Source: Candidatus Acetothermia bacterium (GTDB lineage Bacteria; Bipolaricaulota; Bipolaricaulia; RBG-16-55-9; JANLFV01). Taken from it: a DNA stretch of 17,548 bases. The stretch covers positions 1 to 17,548 of the forward strand of contig JAPWVC010000014.1 in NCBI GenBank assembly GCA_028275195.1. Direction: 5' to 3'. The notes under the pieces were generated by a model that saw nothing but the letters and a program-made list of their open reading frames with translations, was not told the DNA's origin and ran no database searches. This document shows, piece by piece, positions 1-7,302 of the stretch (positions within the stretch are counted from its first letter, which is position 1; every line of letters starts with the position of its first letter). Made by a program: the position numbers and the translations under genes.

Positions 1-1443
1 CAGCTCTGGTGGGGCCACCGGATCCCGGCCTGGTATTGTCGTGACTGCAATGAGGTCACGGTGAGCCGAGAGGTCCCCAAGGAGTGCGTGGCCTGCGGCT
101 CGAAGGACCTCTACCAGGATGAGGATGTCCTCGACACCTGGTTCTCGAGCGCCCTTTGGCCCTTCTCGGTGATGGGCTGGCCGGAGCGGACCCCGGAGCT
201 GGAATACTTCTATCCTACGGATGTCCTCTCCACCGCCCCGGAGATCCTCTTCTTCTGGGTGGCACGGATGATCATCATGGGCCTCCACTTCATGGGGGAG
301 ATCCCCTTCCGCGAGGTCCTCCTCCACCCCACGGTAAGGGACGAGCGCGGCCGGAGGATGAGTAAGTCGCTCGGGACGGGGGTCGATCCACTGGAGCTCC
401 AGGAGAAATATGGGATGGACGCCCTCCGGTTCACCCTCGCTGCCTCCTTCAGCCGCGGCCAGGAGATGCGCCTCTCGATGCGCGACCTCGAGGGCTATCG
501 GAAGTTCCTCAACAAGATCTGGAACGCCGCCCGCTTGGCCTTGATGAACCTCGAGGGGTTCGAGCCCCGCGGCTTCGCCCAGGAGGCCCTGGAGCTCCCT
601 GACCGCTGGCTCCTCTCCCGCCTGGCCGGCCAGATCGCCGAGCTGCGCAAGAACCTTGACAATTATGACTTCAACCTCGCGGCCGAGGGACTCTACCACT
701 TCGTCTGGCATGACTTCTGCGACTGGTATCTGGAGATGGTCAAGCCCCGGCTCTACGGCGAAGATCAGGCCAAGAAGCGGACGGCCCAGGAGGTCCTCTA
801 CTACGCCCTCGTCGCGATCCTGAAGATGCTCCACCCCTTCATCCCCTACATCACTGAGGAGATCTGGCAGCTCCTCCCCTACAAAGAGGCGGAGAGCGTG
901 ATGATCGCCCCCTTCCCCAAGGCCGAGCGGGCCTGGCTCGACCCCGAGGTCGAGCGGAAGATGGCGATCCTCCAGGAGCTGATCTCGGCGGTCCGGACGA
1001 TCCGCTCCGAGATGAATGTCCCGCCCCAGGCCCCCGCCAGGGCGATCATCCGGGCCGAGGACCAGGGGATCAAGGAGTTGGTCGAGGCCAACCGGCTCTT
1101 CTTCCGCGAGCTGGCGGGGGTCCAGGAGTTCGAGGTCGGCCCGGACCTCCCCCGGCCCGAGGCGGCCCCAAGGGTCATTTTGGAGGGGGCCGAGGTCTTC
1201 GTCCCCCTCGAGGGGCTGATCGATATCGCCAAGGAGCGGGCCAGGCTCGAGCGAGAGCTCCTAGAGGTCGAGGGCGAGCTGGCCGCGAGCCTGAGGAAGC
1301 TCGAAGATGAGCGGTTCCTCAAGAGGGCCCCACAGGAGATTATCGAGAAGGAGCGGGCCAAGGCCGAGGAATTCCGAGTTCGGGCCGACCGGCTGAGGAA
1401 GAACCTCCAGGTCCTGGGCGGATCGGGAGGGGCGGCCTCCTAA
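1..1443 (+). CDS. valS: Valine--tRNA ligase, C-terminal part (5' end outside window)
   Basis: ValRS charges tRNA-Val with valine in the cytoplasm. The frame is open from base 1 and gives 480 residues, about the C-terminal half of the enzyme. It opens inside the catalytic core (QLWWGHRIPAWY). A zinc-knuckle-like pair of CxxC motifs follows (fragment residues 13-16 and 29-32), then the conserved DTWFSS (45-50). The ATP-binding KMSKS loop appears as RMSKS (119-123). An anticodon-binding helical domain follows, and the last ~70 residues are a charged heptad-like coiled coil, the tRNA-binding arm typical of ValRS. The missing upstream part should hold the HIGH motif and most of the editing domain. 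folC starts 22 bp after the stop, so the two are probably co-transcribed. The GTG at 61 is not the real start: the frame continues upstream in recognisable ValRS sequence. Confidence 0.97.
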   Translation, partial: QLWWGHRIPAWYCRDCNEVTVSREVPKECVACGSKDLYQDEDVLDTWFSSALWPFSVMGWPERTPELEYFYPTDVLSTAPEILFFWVARMIIMGLHFMGEIPFREVLLHPTVRDERGRRMSKSLGTGVDPLELQEKYGMDALRFTLAASFSRGQEMRLSMRDLEGYRKFLNKIWNAARLALMNLEGFEPRGFAQEALELPDRWLLSRLAGQIAELRKNLDNYDFNLAAEGLYHFVWHDFCDWYLEMVKPRLYGEDQAKKRTAQEVLYYALVAILKMLHPFIPYITEEIWQLLPYKEAESVMIAPFPKAERAWLDPEVERKMAILQELISAVRTIRSEMNVPPQAPARAIIRAEDQGIKELVEANRLFFRELAGVQEFEVGPDLPRPEAAPRVILEGAEVFVPLEGLIDIAKERARLERELLEVEGELAASLRKLEDERFLKRAPQEIIEKERAKAEEFRVRADRLRKNLQVLGGSGGAAS

Positions 1444-1465
1444 TTGATCCTGGGCGAGGCCCGAG

Positions 1466-2755
1466 ATGGATTATCAAGCCGCCTGCGCCTACCTTGAGGG
1501 CCTCCCCTGGCGAGAGGTCAAGCCCGGGCTGGAGCGGGTCTCCTACCTTCTCGAGCGGCTGGGGAATCCCCAGGCCGAGCTCAGGGCGATCCATGTCGGT
1601 GGGACCAATGGGAAGGGCTCGGTCGTGGCGATGCTCGCCTCGATCTTGAAGGAGGCGGGCTACCGCGTGGGGGCCTATACTTCGCCGCACCTGCTCGACT
1701 GGCGTGAGCGGATCAGGATCGATGGTGAGTGGATTCCTAGCGAGGATTTCGCCCGGCTGCTGGAGCGGCTTGAGCCGATCATCGCGGAGATGGCCGATAA
1801 GCCCACGGTCTTTGAGGTCCTCACGGCCATGGCCTTCCAATATTTCCATGAGCAGGGGGTGGACTTGGCGGTGATCGAGGTCGGGCTCGGCGGGCGGTTC
1901 GACGCCACGAATGTGATCCACCCGCTCCTGGCGATCCTCACTAATGTAGAGCGGGACCATCTGGATCTCCTCGGCCCGTCTCTGGAGAGGGTAGCCTGGG
2001 AGAAGGCTGGGCTCGCTAAGCCCGGCGTCCCCCTCGTCACCGGCGAGAGGAAGCCCAAGCTATTGGAGGTGATCGCCCGGGAGTGCACCTTGGTGGGAGC
2101 CGAGCTCATCTTGGCTGATAAGGAGGTAGAGGCGCTCGACTTCACCTGGGACAGCCAAGCGTTCGCGGTCGAGGGCTGGGGCCGGCTCGAGCTCGGCCTG
2201 CTCGGGCCTTACCAGCGGGAGAACCTGGCCGTGGTCCTGAAGGCCGTCGAGGTCCTCCGCCGCTCGCTCCGCCTCGCGGACGGAGCGGTCAAGCAAGGGC
2301 TGGCCGCCGCCCGCTGGCCCGGGAGGTTCCAGGTCTACCGAGAGCGGCCTTACATCATCCTAGACGGGGCCCACAACCCGAGCGGGGCCCGGGCCCTCCG
2401 GACTGGCCTCGAGCTATACTATGAGCGCTACCTTGCGGGTGGCCGACGGTGCCTCCTCTTCGGGGTGATGCGCGACAAGGAGATCGAGGCGATCGCCGCG
2501 GCCCTCTTCTCCTGGTTCGATGAGCTCTTCTTCACCAAGCCGGACTACTACCGTGCCTGCGAGCCGGAAGCCTTGCTTAAGCTCGCCTCGAGATACGCCA
2601 AGCCCGCCCGAGCCATCGTCCCCGCGGGTGAGGCCTTCCTCCAGGCCCGGGAGGGGCTCAGCGAACGGGACCTCCTCTGCGTCACCGGCTCGCTATACTT
2701 GGTGGGGGAGCTCCTCCGAGGACAAGATCAAGCTAGGGATTCAGATGGGGATTGA
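1466..2755 (+). CDS. folC: Bifunctional folylpolyglutamate synthase / dihydrofolate synthase
   Basis: FolC is an ATP-dependent Mur-ligase-superfamily enzyme that adds glutamate to dihydropteroate and/or folates in the cytoplasm. The 429-residue product has the usual family length. Visible motifs are the P-loop GGTNGKGS (residues 45-52), TSPHL (72-76) followed by ERIRIDG, the EVGLGGRFDATN block of the central domain, and DGAHNPSGA in the C-terminal domain. The GGTNGKGS and TSPHL pair separates FolC from the MurC-F ligases. The start is an ATG with only a weak purine-rich stretch upstream, which suits translation within a transcript started before valS. The 3' end overlaps the uppS start by 11 bp, implying coupling. 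Whether the enzyme has both activities or only one cannot be read from sequence. Confidence 0.95.
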   Translation: MDYQAACAYLEGLPWREVKPGLERVSYLLERLGNPQAELRAIHVGGTNGKGSVVAMLASILKEAGYRVGAYTSPHLLDWRERIRIDGEWIPSEDFARLLERLEPIIAEMADKPTVFEVLTAMAFQYFHEQGVDLAVIEVGLGGRFDATNVIHPLLAILTNVERDHLDLLGPSLERVAWEKAGLAKPGVPLVTGERKPKLLEVIARECTLVGAELILADKEVEALDFTWDSQAFAVEGWGRLELGLLGPYQRENLAVVLKAVEVLRRSLRLADGAVKQGLAAARWPGRFQVYRERPYIILDGAHNPSGARALRTGLELYYERYLAGGRRCLLFGVMRDKEIEAIAAALFSWFDELFFTKPDYYRACEPEALLKLASRYAKPARAIVPAGEAFLQAREGLSERDLLCVTGSLYLVGELLRGQDQARDSDGD

Positions 2756-3506
2756 GCTCGCCGCGGAGTTGAAGGAGCGGATCGCCCGGGCCAAGGCCCA
2801 GGGGCTGCCGCAGCATCTGGCGATCATTATGGACGGGAATGGGCGGTGGGCCCGCCGGCGAGGCCAGGCCCGGAGTGCGGGCCACCGGGCCGGGCTGGAG
2901 ACGGCAAAGAAGATCGTGGAGTTCGTGGGGCAGGAGCTTGGGATCAAATACTTAACGCTCTTCGCCTTCTCCAAGGAGAACTGGCGCCGCCCGAAGGAGG
3001 AGGTCGACTCCCTCATGGAGCTGCTAGCCGATTTCTTGGAGAAGAACCTCGACCAGTTGCTCGAGAACGGGGTCCGGCTCCGCGTCCTCGGGGAGCTCGA
3101 TGGCCTCCCCTTGCGGGTCCGGCAGGGGCTGGAGCGGGCTTTGGCCCTCTCTCGGGGGAATGAGCGGCTCCACCTGAGCCTGGCGATCAACTACGGCGGG
3201 CGGCAGGAGATCCTCCAGGCCGTGGAGCGGATCCTCCGGGACTTCGCCGCGGGGGCCCTCCCCGCTAAGATCGATGAGGCCCTCTTCCGGCGCTACCTCT
3301 ACACCGCCGAGCTCCCTGATCCTGACCTCCTGATCCGGACGAGCGGGGAGGAGCGCCTCTCGAACTTCCTCCTCTGGCAGTCGGCCTACACCGAATTCTG
3401 GGTCACGAAGACCCTCTGGCCGGACTTCACTCCCGAGGAGCTCCTCCAGGCGGTCGAGTCCTTCCAATCGCGGCAGAGGAAGTTCGGCGGGGTCTTGGAG
3501 AGCTAG
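2745..3506 (+). CDS. uppS: Isoprenyl transferase (undecaprenyl diphosphate synthase family)
   Basis: This cis-prenyltransferase condenses isopentenyl diphosphate units onto farnesyl diphosphate to make the C55 lipid carrier for cell-wall sugars. The product has 253 residues, normal for the family. The catalytic motif MDGNGRWARRRG carries the metal-binding Asp30. FSKENW (75-80) and the C-terminal RTSGE (198-202), SNFLLWQSAYTEFW and LWPDF blocks are all present. The frame stays open upstream to about 2520, but that extension overlaps folC heavily and looks nothing like the family. The ATG at 2745 puts MDGNGRW at the usual distance from the N-terminus. The start lies inside the folC 3' end (11-bp overlap), and cdsA follows after 10 bp. 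An uppS-cdsA pair is common in bacteria; dxr and rseP, often next, are absent here. Confidence 0.95.
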   Translation: MGIELAAELKERIARAKAQGLPQHLAIIMDGNGRWARRRGQARSAGHRAGLETAKKIVEFVGQELGIKYLTLFAFSKENWRRPKEEVDSLMELLADFLEKNLDQLLENGVRLRVLGELDGLPLRVRQGLERALALSRGNERLHLSLAINYGGRQEILQAVERILRDFAAGALPAKIDEALFRRYLYTAELPDPDLLIRTSGEERLSNFLLWQSAYTEFWVTKTLWPDFTPEELLQAVESFQSRQRKFGGVLES

Positions 3507-3516
3507 CTTAAATTCA

Positions 3517-4335
3517 TTGAGCGAGCTGGGCAAGCGGGTCCTGACCTCGGTCGTCCTCATCCCCTCGATCACGGCCCTCTTCTTCTTCGCCAAGCTCCTC
3601 CAGGTCGACTGGGCCGTCGGGCTCTTCCTGACATTGGTGGCCTTCCTCGCCGGGCTGGAGTATCTCGGGCTGATCGAGCGGATGGGCCTCCAGCTCGAGC
3701 GCTACTCCTATCTGGCCTTGATCGCTTTCCTGGAGTTCGTCTATGTCTTCTTCCGCGGATTGCACCTGGTCCTGGCCGTCACCGCGGTCTTCCTCCTCCC
3801 AATCCTGTGGTATCTCCCTCAGCCGCAGGGGCTGAAGCGGAGCCTAGCGGCGATCTTCGGCCTCGGCTATATCCCCTGGCTCCTCCACTTCTTTTATCTC
3901 ATTTACCGCGCCCCATCGTATGCCGGCTGGCTCTACGCGATGCTCCTCCTGGTCATGAGTTGGAGCTACGATATCGGGGCCTTCCTCATCGGCTCCCGCT
4001 TCGGGAGGCATAAGCTCGCCCCGCGCACAAGCCCGAATAAGACCGTTGAGGGAGTGATCGGGGGCTTCCTCTTCGCGCTTGTGGGCGCTAACCTCACCCC
4101 CATCTGGGTCAATTGGCCGGCCTGGATCCCCCATATCTTCACCCTGGCCCTCCTCGTCTCCGCGGCCATGCAGGCGGGCGACCTCTTCGAGTCGAAGCTG
4201 AAGCGCCTGGCCGGGGTCAAGGACTCCGGAGGGCTCCTCCCGGGCCACGGGGGGATGCTCGACCGGATCGACGGACTCCTCTTCGCCATCCCCGTCTTCT
4301 ACCTCTACTTCCACTATGTCCTAAGGTTTGTCTAG
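3517..4335 (+). CDS. cdsA: Phosphatidate cytidylyltransferase (CDP-diacylglycerol synthase)
   Basis: CdsA is an integral membrane enzyme that makes CDP-diacylglycerol from CTP and phosphatidate, the branch point for phospholipids. The 272-residue product has a strongly hydrophobic N-terminal half with several predicted membrane helices. It shows SYDIGAFLIGSRFGRHKLAP (150-169) followed by SPNKTVEG. The family signature runs over residues 226-252, with SKLKR, KDSGG, LPGHGG and LDRID in the right order. The start is assigned to a TTG at 3517, the first reasonable start after the uppS stop. An ATT at 3516 is out of frame, and no strong Shine-Dalgarno is visible, so coupling from uppS is likely. 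Its stop overlaps the stop of the opposing PiT transporter gene by 4 bp. Confidence 0.95.
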   Translation: MSELGKRVLTSVVLIPSITALFFFAKLLQVDWAVGLFLTLVAFLAGLEYLGLIERMGLQLERYSYLALIAFLEFVYVFFRGLHLVLAVTAVFLLPILWYLPQPQGLKRSLAAIFGLGYIPWLLHFFYLIYRAPSYAGWLYAMLLLVMSWSYDIGAFLIGSRFGRHKLAPRTSPNKTVEGVIGGFLFALVGANLTPIWVNWPAWIPHIFTLALLVSAAMQAGDLFESKLKRLAGVKDSGGLLPGHGGMLDRIDGLLFAIPVFYLYFHYVLRFV

Positions 4336-5279
4336 CCCCGGGCGATGAGCTTCCACAGCCCGAGGGCCACCAGCCCGGCGAGCGCGGGTGTGGCGACCCA
4401 GCCGATCCCAATTGTCAATAGCATCTCGTAGCTGACGGTCCGGACTCCCTTAACCAGCCCGATCCCCGCCAGGGCCCCCACGATCGCCTGGGAGGTGGAG
4501 ATCGGGATCCCGGCGAAGGCGAATCCATGAGCGACGAAGGCGATCGCGGTCTGGGTGGCGAAAGCGCTCAGAGGATCGAGTGAGACGACCCCGCTCGCGA
4601 CCGTCTCGGTCACCCGGTGGCCATAGGTGAGGGCCCCGCTCGCCAGGGCCAGCCCGCCGAGGAGAGTGATCCAGCCCGAATGGAGGCCCAAGTTGGCCAG
4701 TGGGCCGATGGCGTTCCCGATGTTATTCGCCCCGAGGGAGAAGGCGGCATACCCGGCGGAGGCGAGGGTCAGCCAGTTGAGCAGGTCGCTTATGAACCCG
4801 CTCCGGCGGATGGAGCGGAGGAGGAGGGCAAAGAGTTGGTAGATGCTAAAGGCGAGGGCCAGTGCGATGGCCGGGGAGGCGACCCAGACCCCGACGATCT
4901 TGATGATCACGGAGAGGTTCACCTCCGCCCCGGCGGCCAGCCCGGTCCCGATCAGCCCCCCGACGATCGCCTGGGAGGTCGAGACCGGGAGCTTAAAGAT
5001 GGTTGCGAGGGTCACACATGCCCCGGCCGAGCCCATCGCCACCAGAAGCGCCTGCCAGGGGAGCGGGGCGGCCACGATCCCCTTCCCTACGGTCTCCACG
5101 ACCTTCGCGCTCCCTACGACTCCCCCGATGAGAGCGAAGGCCGCGACCAGGGCCATCCCCCGGCGGTAGGAGATCAGCCTCGACCCGATGGCGGTCCCGG
5201 CGCAGTTGGCGCTATCGTTCGCCCCGATGTTCCAGCCGAGATAGAAGCTAGCGAGGAGGAGCAGGCTGAGCTCGAGCAT
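4332..5279 (-). CDS. PiT-family inorganic anion (phosphate, possibly sulfate) transporter
   Basis: This multi-pass membrane permease of the PiT/Pho4 family usually takes up phosphate with H+ or Na+. The 315-residue product is at the short end of the family. It shows the internal inverted duplication: GANDSAN (19-25) matches GANNIGN (183-189), and PVSTSQAIVGGLIGTGL matches PISTSQAIVGALAGIGL. The second half carries GANN where many family members have GAND. The start ATG has GGGGAG upstream. The DUF47 gene ends 20 bp before it on the same strand, a pairing that favours phosphate transport. One alternative is a sulfate permease: CysP of Bacillus subtilis belongs to this family, and the operon here begins with a cysteine desulfurase. 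Family assignment is firm; the substrate is inferred. Confidence 0.9.
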   Translation of the reverse strand: MLELSLLLLASFYLGWNIGANDSANCAGTAIGSRLISYRRGMALVAAFALIGGVVGSAKVVETVGKGIVAAPLPWQALLVAMGSAGACVTLATIFKLPVSTSQAIVGGLIGTGLAAGAEVNLSVIIKIVGVWVASPAIALALAFSIYQLFALLLRSIRRSGFISDLLNWLTLASAGYAAFSLGANNIGNAIGPLANLGLHSGWITLLGGLALASGALTYGHRVTETVASGVVSLDPLSAFATQTAIAFVAHGFAFAGIPISTSQAIVGALAGIGLVKGVRTVSYEMLLTIGIGWVATPALAGLVALGLWKLIARG

Positions 5280-5299
5280 AGCCGCGGCTCCCCAGAGGG

Positions 5300-5974
5300 T
5301 CAGGCCCGGGCGGCCATGATCCTGATCCGCCCGCCGGCGTTCTCCATGTGGTCGAGGACATCCCCGAGCTTGAGGAGGACCTGGATCAAATGATACTTGG
5401 CGAAGCCATCGAGCTCGCCTTGCCGGTAGATCATGGTGATCAGGTCCTTCTCGAGCAGATCGACCCGGTGCTCGAGGAGGTTGACCTCATCGAGGAGCTC
5501 GATGGCCCGGCTGACCGCCTCCCGCCGGAAGCCCCGCTCTAGGAGCCCCTTCAAGCTCGAGGCCATCTTGCGGTAGATCCCCACCCCTTCGAGCAAGGCC
5601 TTCGGGAACTCCCGCCACTTGGCGGTCAGCTCTTGGGGGAGCTGGAGCTCCATCAATGGGAGGAGCCCGGCGGCGTCCTGGGCGACATCGGCGATCTCGT
5701 CCTGCTGCCAGATGAACTCCAAGAGGTCCGAGCGGTTGACCGGCATGAAGGAGTCGCTCCGCGGGAGGCTGGCCCGCAAGCGGGCCTTGAGGAGATCGGC
5801 CTCATGCTCGAGCTGGGAGACCCGCTCGCTCCGCTCACCCACCGGCCGCCGGTCCAGGTAGTCCTCGACGGTCTGGGCCAGCTCCTCAATCGCCGCGCAG
5901 ACCTTCTCCGCGTGCTCCACCAGGAGATCGAGGGCCGGGTATTGGTAGACCAATCTTCGGAAGACCTTATTCAT
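5300..5974 (-). CDS. DUF47 / PhoU-like phosphate transport regulator
   Basis: This is a 224-residue all-helical, charged cytoplasmic protein with no membrane segment. The E/D-rich helix motifs characteristic of PhoU-like and DUF47 proteins recur: EHEADLLKARL near the start, QQDEIADVAQDAAG in the middle, EHRVDLLEKD and GDVLDHMENAGGRI near the end. Family members bind metal clusters through such ExxxD sites and are nearly always encoded beside PiT transporters, whose uptake they are thought to control. Here the PiT gene follows after 20 bp, and sufS ends 11 bp upstream, so the gene sits mid-operon. The ATG at 5974 has only a weak GAG upstream, consistent with coupling to sufS translation. Family is confident; regulation of the neighbouring transporter is inferred from the pairing. 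Confidence 0.9.
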   Translation of the reverse strand: MNKVFRRLVYQYPALDLLVEHAEKVCAAIEELAQTVEDYLDRRPVGERSERVSQLEHEADLLKARLRASLPRSDSFMPVNRSDLLEFIWQQDEIADVAQDAAGLLPLMELQLPQELTAKWREFPKALLEGVGIYRKMASSLKGLLERGFRREAVSRAIELLDEVNLLEHRVDLLEKDLITMIYRQGELDGFAKYHLIQVLLKLGDVLDHMENAGGRIRIMAARA

Positions 5975-5985
5975 CTCAATTCAGC

Positions 5986-7239
5986 TCAGCTCCGCACGCG
6001 GAAGGCCGCTTTGGCCTCCTCCACGGCCGCGGCGAGCCGCTCGACCTCCTCCTCAGTGTTGTAGATGTAGAAGCTAGCCCGGGCGGCGAACTCCATCCCC
6101 AAGCGGGCCATCAGCGGCTGGGCGCAATGGTGGCCGCTCCGGATCGCGATCCCCTCGCTATCGAGGACCATGGCCAGGTCGTGGGGATGGACCCCCTCCA
6201 GATTGAAGGAGATGATCCCCAGCCGTGCGGCCTCGCCCGGGGCAGGGCCGTAGAGCTTGACCCCTTCCACTCGGGCCAGCCTCTCCCAGGCGAACTCCAA
6301 GAGCCGCCGCTCATGGTCATAGACCGCCTCCATCCCCAGTCGCTCCAGATAATCGACGGCCGCGGCCAGGCCGATCCCGCCAGCGATGTTGGCCGTCCCC
6401 GCCTCGAACTTCCAGGGGAGCTTGTTCCAGGTGGCCGCCTCGAGCGTCACGGTCTCGATCATGTCCCCGCCGTAGAGGAAGGGCTCCATCTCCTCTAGTA
6501 GCTCGCGCTTGGCGTAGAGGAAGCCGGTCCCGGTCGGGCCGAGCATCTTATGCCCGCTCGCGGCGAGGAAGTCGCAGTCCAGCTCCTTGACATCCACGGG
6601 CATGTGGGGGACCGCTTGGGCCCCATCGACCAAGACCAATGCCCCGAAGCGGTGGGCCGCCTCGATGATCTCCTCCACGGGGTTGACCGTCCCCAGGACA
6701 TTCGAGGCGTAGATGCAGCCGACGAGCCTGGTCCGCTTCGAGAGGAGGCGGGAGAGCTCCTCGAGCTTGAGTAGCCCCCGCTCGTTCACATCAATGAATT
6801 TGAGAGAGATCCCTTTCAGCCGGCGGAGGGCCAGCCAGGGGACGAGGTTCGAGTGGTGCTCCATTACCGTGAGGAGGACCTCGTCCCCCTCGCGGAGCTC
6901 CCACAACCCCCAGGCATAGGCCACGAGGTTGAGCGCCTCCGTGGCATTCCGGGTGAAGATGATCTCCTCCGGCCCAGAGGCATGGATGAACTCCGCGACC
7001 CTCCGGTGGGCCGCCTCATAAGCGACTGTCGCCTCGTAGCTCAGGGTGTGGACAGCCCGGTGGACATTGGCGTTCTTCTGCTCGTAGAACTCCTGCATTG
7101 CCTCCAGGACCTGGCGGGGCTTCTGGGTCGTCGCGGCATTGTCCAGATAAGCCAGGGGCTTGCCCCCGATCCGCCGGGAGAGGATGGGGAAGTCCTCCCG
7201 GATCTCTTTTGGATCAAACCTCCTCATGATCTGGGTCAT
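5986..7239 (-). CDS. sufS: Cysteine desulfurase, SufS type
   Basis: SufS is a PLP-dependent class V aminotransferase-fold enzyme that takes sulfur from cysteine as a persulfide for Fe-S cluster assembly. From this ATG the product is 417 residues. Landmarks: EHHSN (His stacking on PLP), VDGAQAVPH with the PLP-binding Asp, SGHKMLGPTG with Schiff-base Lys231, and RSGHHCAQP with catalytic Cys372 in the SufS/CsdA-type loop. The frame opens at a TTG (7266), but the predicted -10 box lies downstream of it, so I prefer the ATG at 7239 (AGGGAG seven bases upstream). The ATG at 7227 is an alternative. No sufB, sufC, sufD or sufU is in the window. It leads an operon with the DUF47 and PiT genes, an uncommon partnership for sufS. 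Confidence 0.94.
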   Translation of the reverse strand: MTQIMRRFDPKEIREDFPILSRRIGGKPLAYLDNAATTQKPRQVLEAMQEFYEQKNANVHRAVHTLSYEATVAYEAAHRRVAEFIHASGPEEIIFTRNATEALNLVAYAWGLWELREGDEVLLTVMEHHSNLVPWLALRRLKGISLKFIDVNERGLLKLEELSRLLSKRTRLVGCIYASNVLGTVNPVEEIIEAAHRFGALVLVDGAQAVPHMPVDVKELDCDFLAASGHKMLGPTGTGFLYAKRELLEEMEPFLYGGDMIETVTLEAATWNKLPWKFEAGTANIAGGIGLAAAVDYLERLGMEAVYDHERRLLEFAWERLARVEGVKLYGPAPGEAARLGIISFNLEGVHPHDLAMVLDSEGIAIRSGHHCAQPLMARLGMEFAARASFYIYNTEEEVERLAAAVEEAKAAFRVRS

Positions 7240-7254
7240 CTCCGGACTCCCTGG

Positions 7255-7283
7255 AGGATACACCAAGCGGCCCCCCTCGGCAA
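7255..7283 (-). promoter_or_regulatory. Predicted promoter of the sufS-DUF47-PiT operon
   Basis: On the minus strand TTGCCG (7283-7278) is followed by a 17-bp spacer and TATCCT (7260-7255). Each hexamer keeps four of six consensus bases at optimal spacing. The expected transcription start near 7248 gives a very short leader before the ATG at 7239 and would exclude the TTG at 7266 as start. It lies in the 63-bp divergent gap with gatB. Prediction from sequence only. Confidence 0.5.
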
Positions 7284-7302
7284 GGTGGTAGAATTAGCCA
7301 GG

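Noticed and set aside
2520..2744. 75-codon upstream extension of the uppS frame
   Set aside because: It overlaps folC in another frame, is Ser/Pro/Arg-rich, and is absent from the UppS family layout.
7240..7266. TTG start at 7266 for sufS
   Set aside because: A predicted -10 box (7260-7255) lies downstream of it, and the extra nine residues are not family-like. The ATG at 7239 or 7227 is preferred.
6853..7302. 150-codon upstream extension of the gatB frame
   Set aside because: It is antisense to sufS, and the GatB family starts at METVIGLEIHAQL (7303). The extension has no homology-like features.
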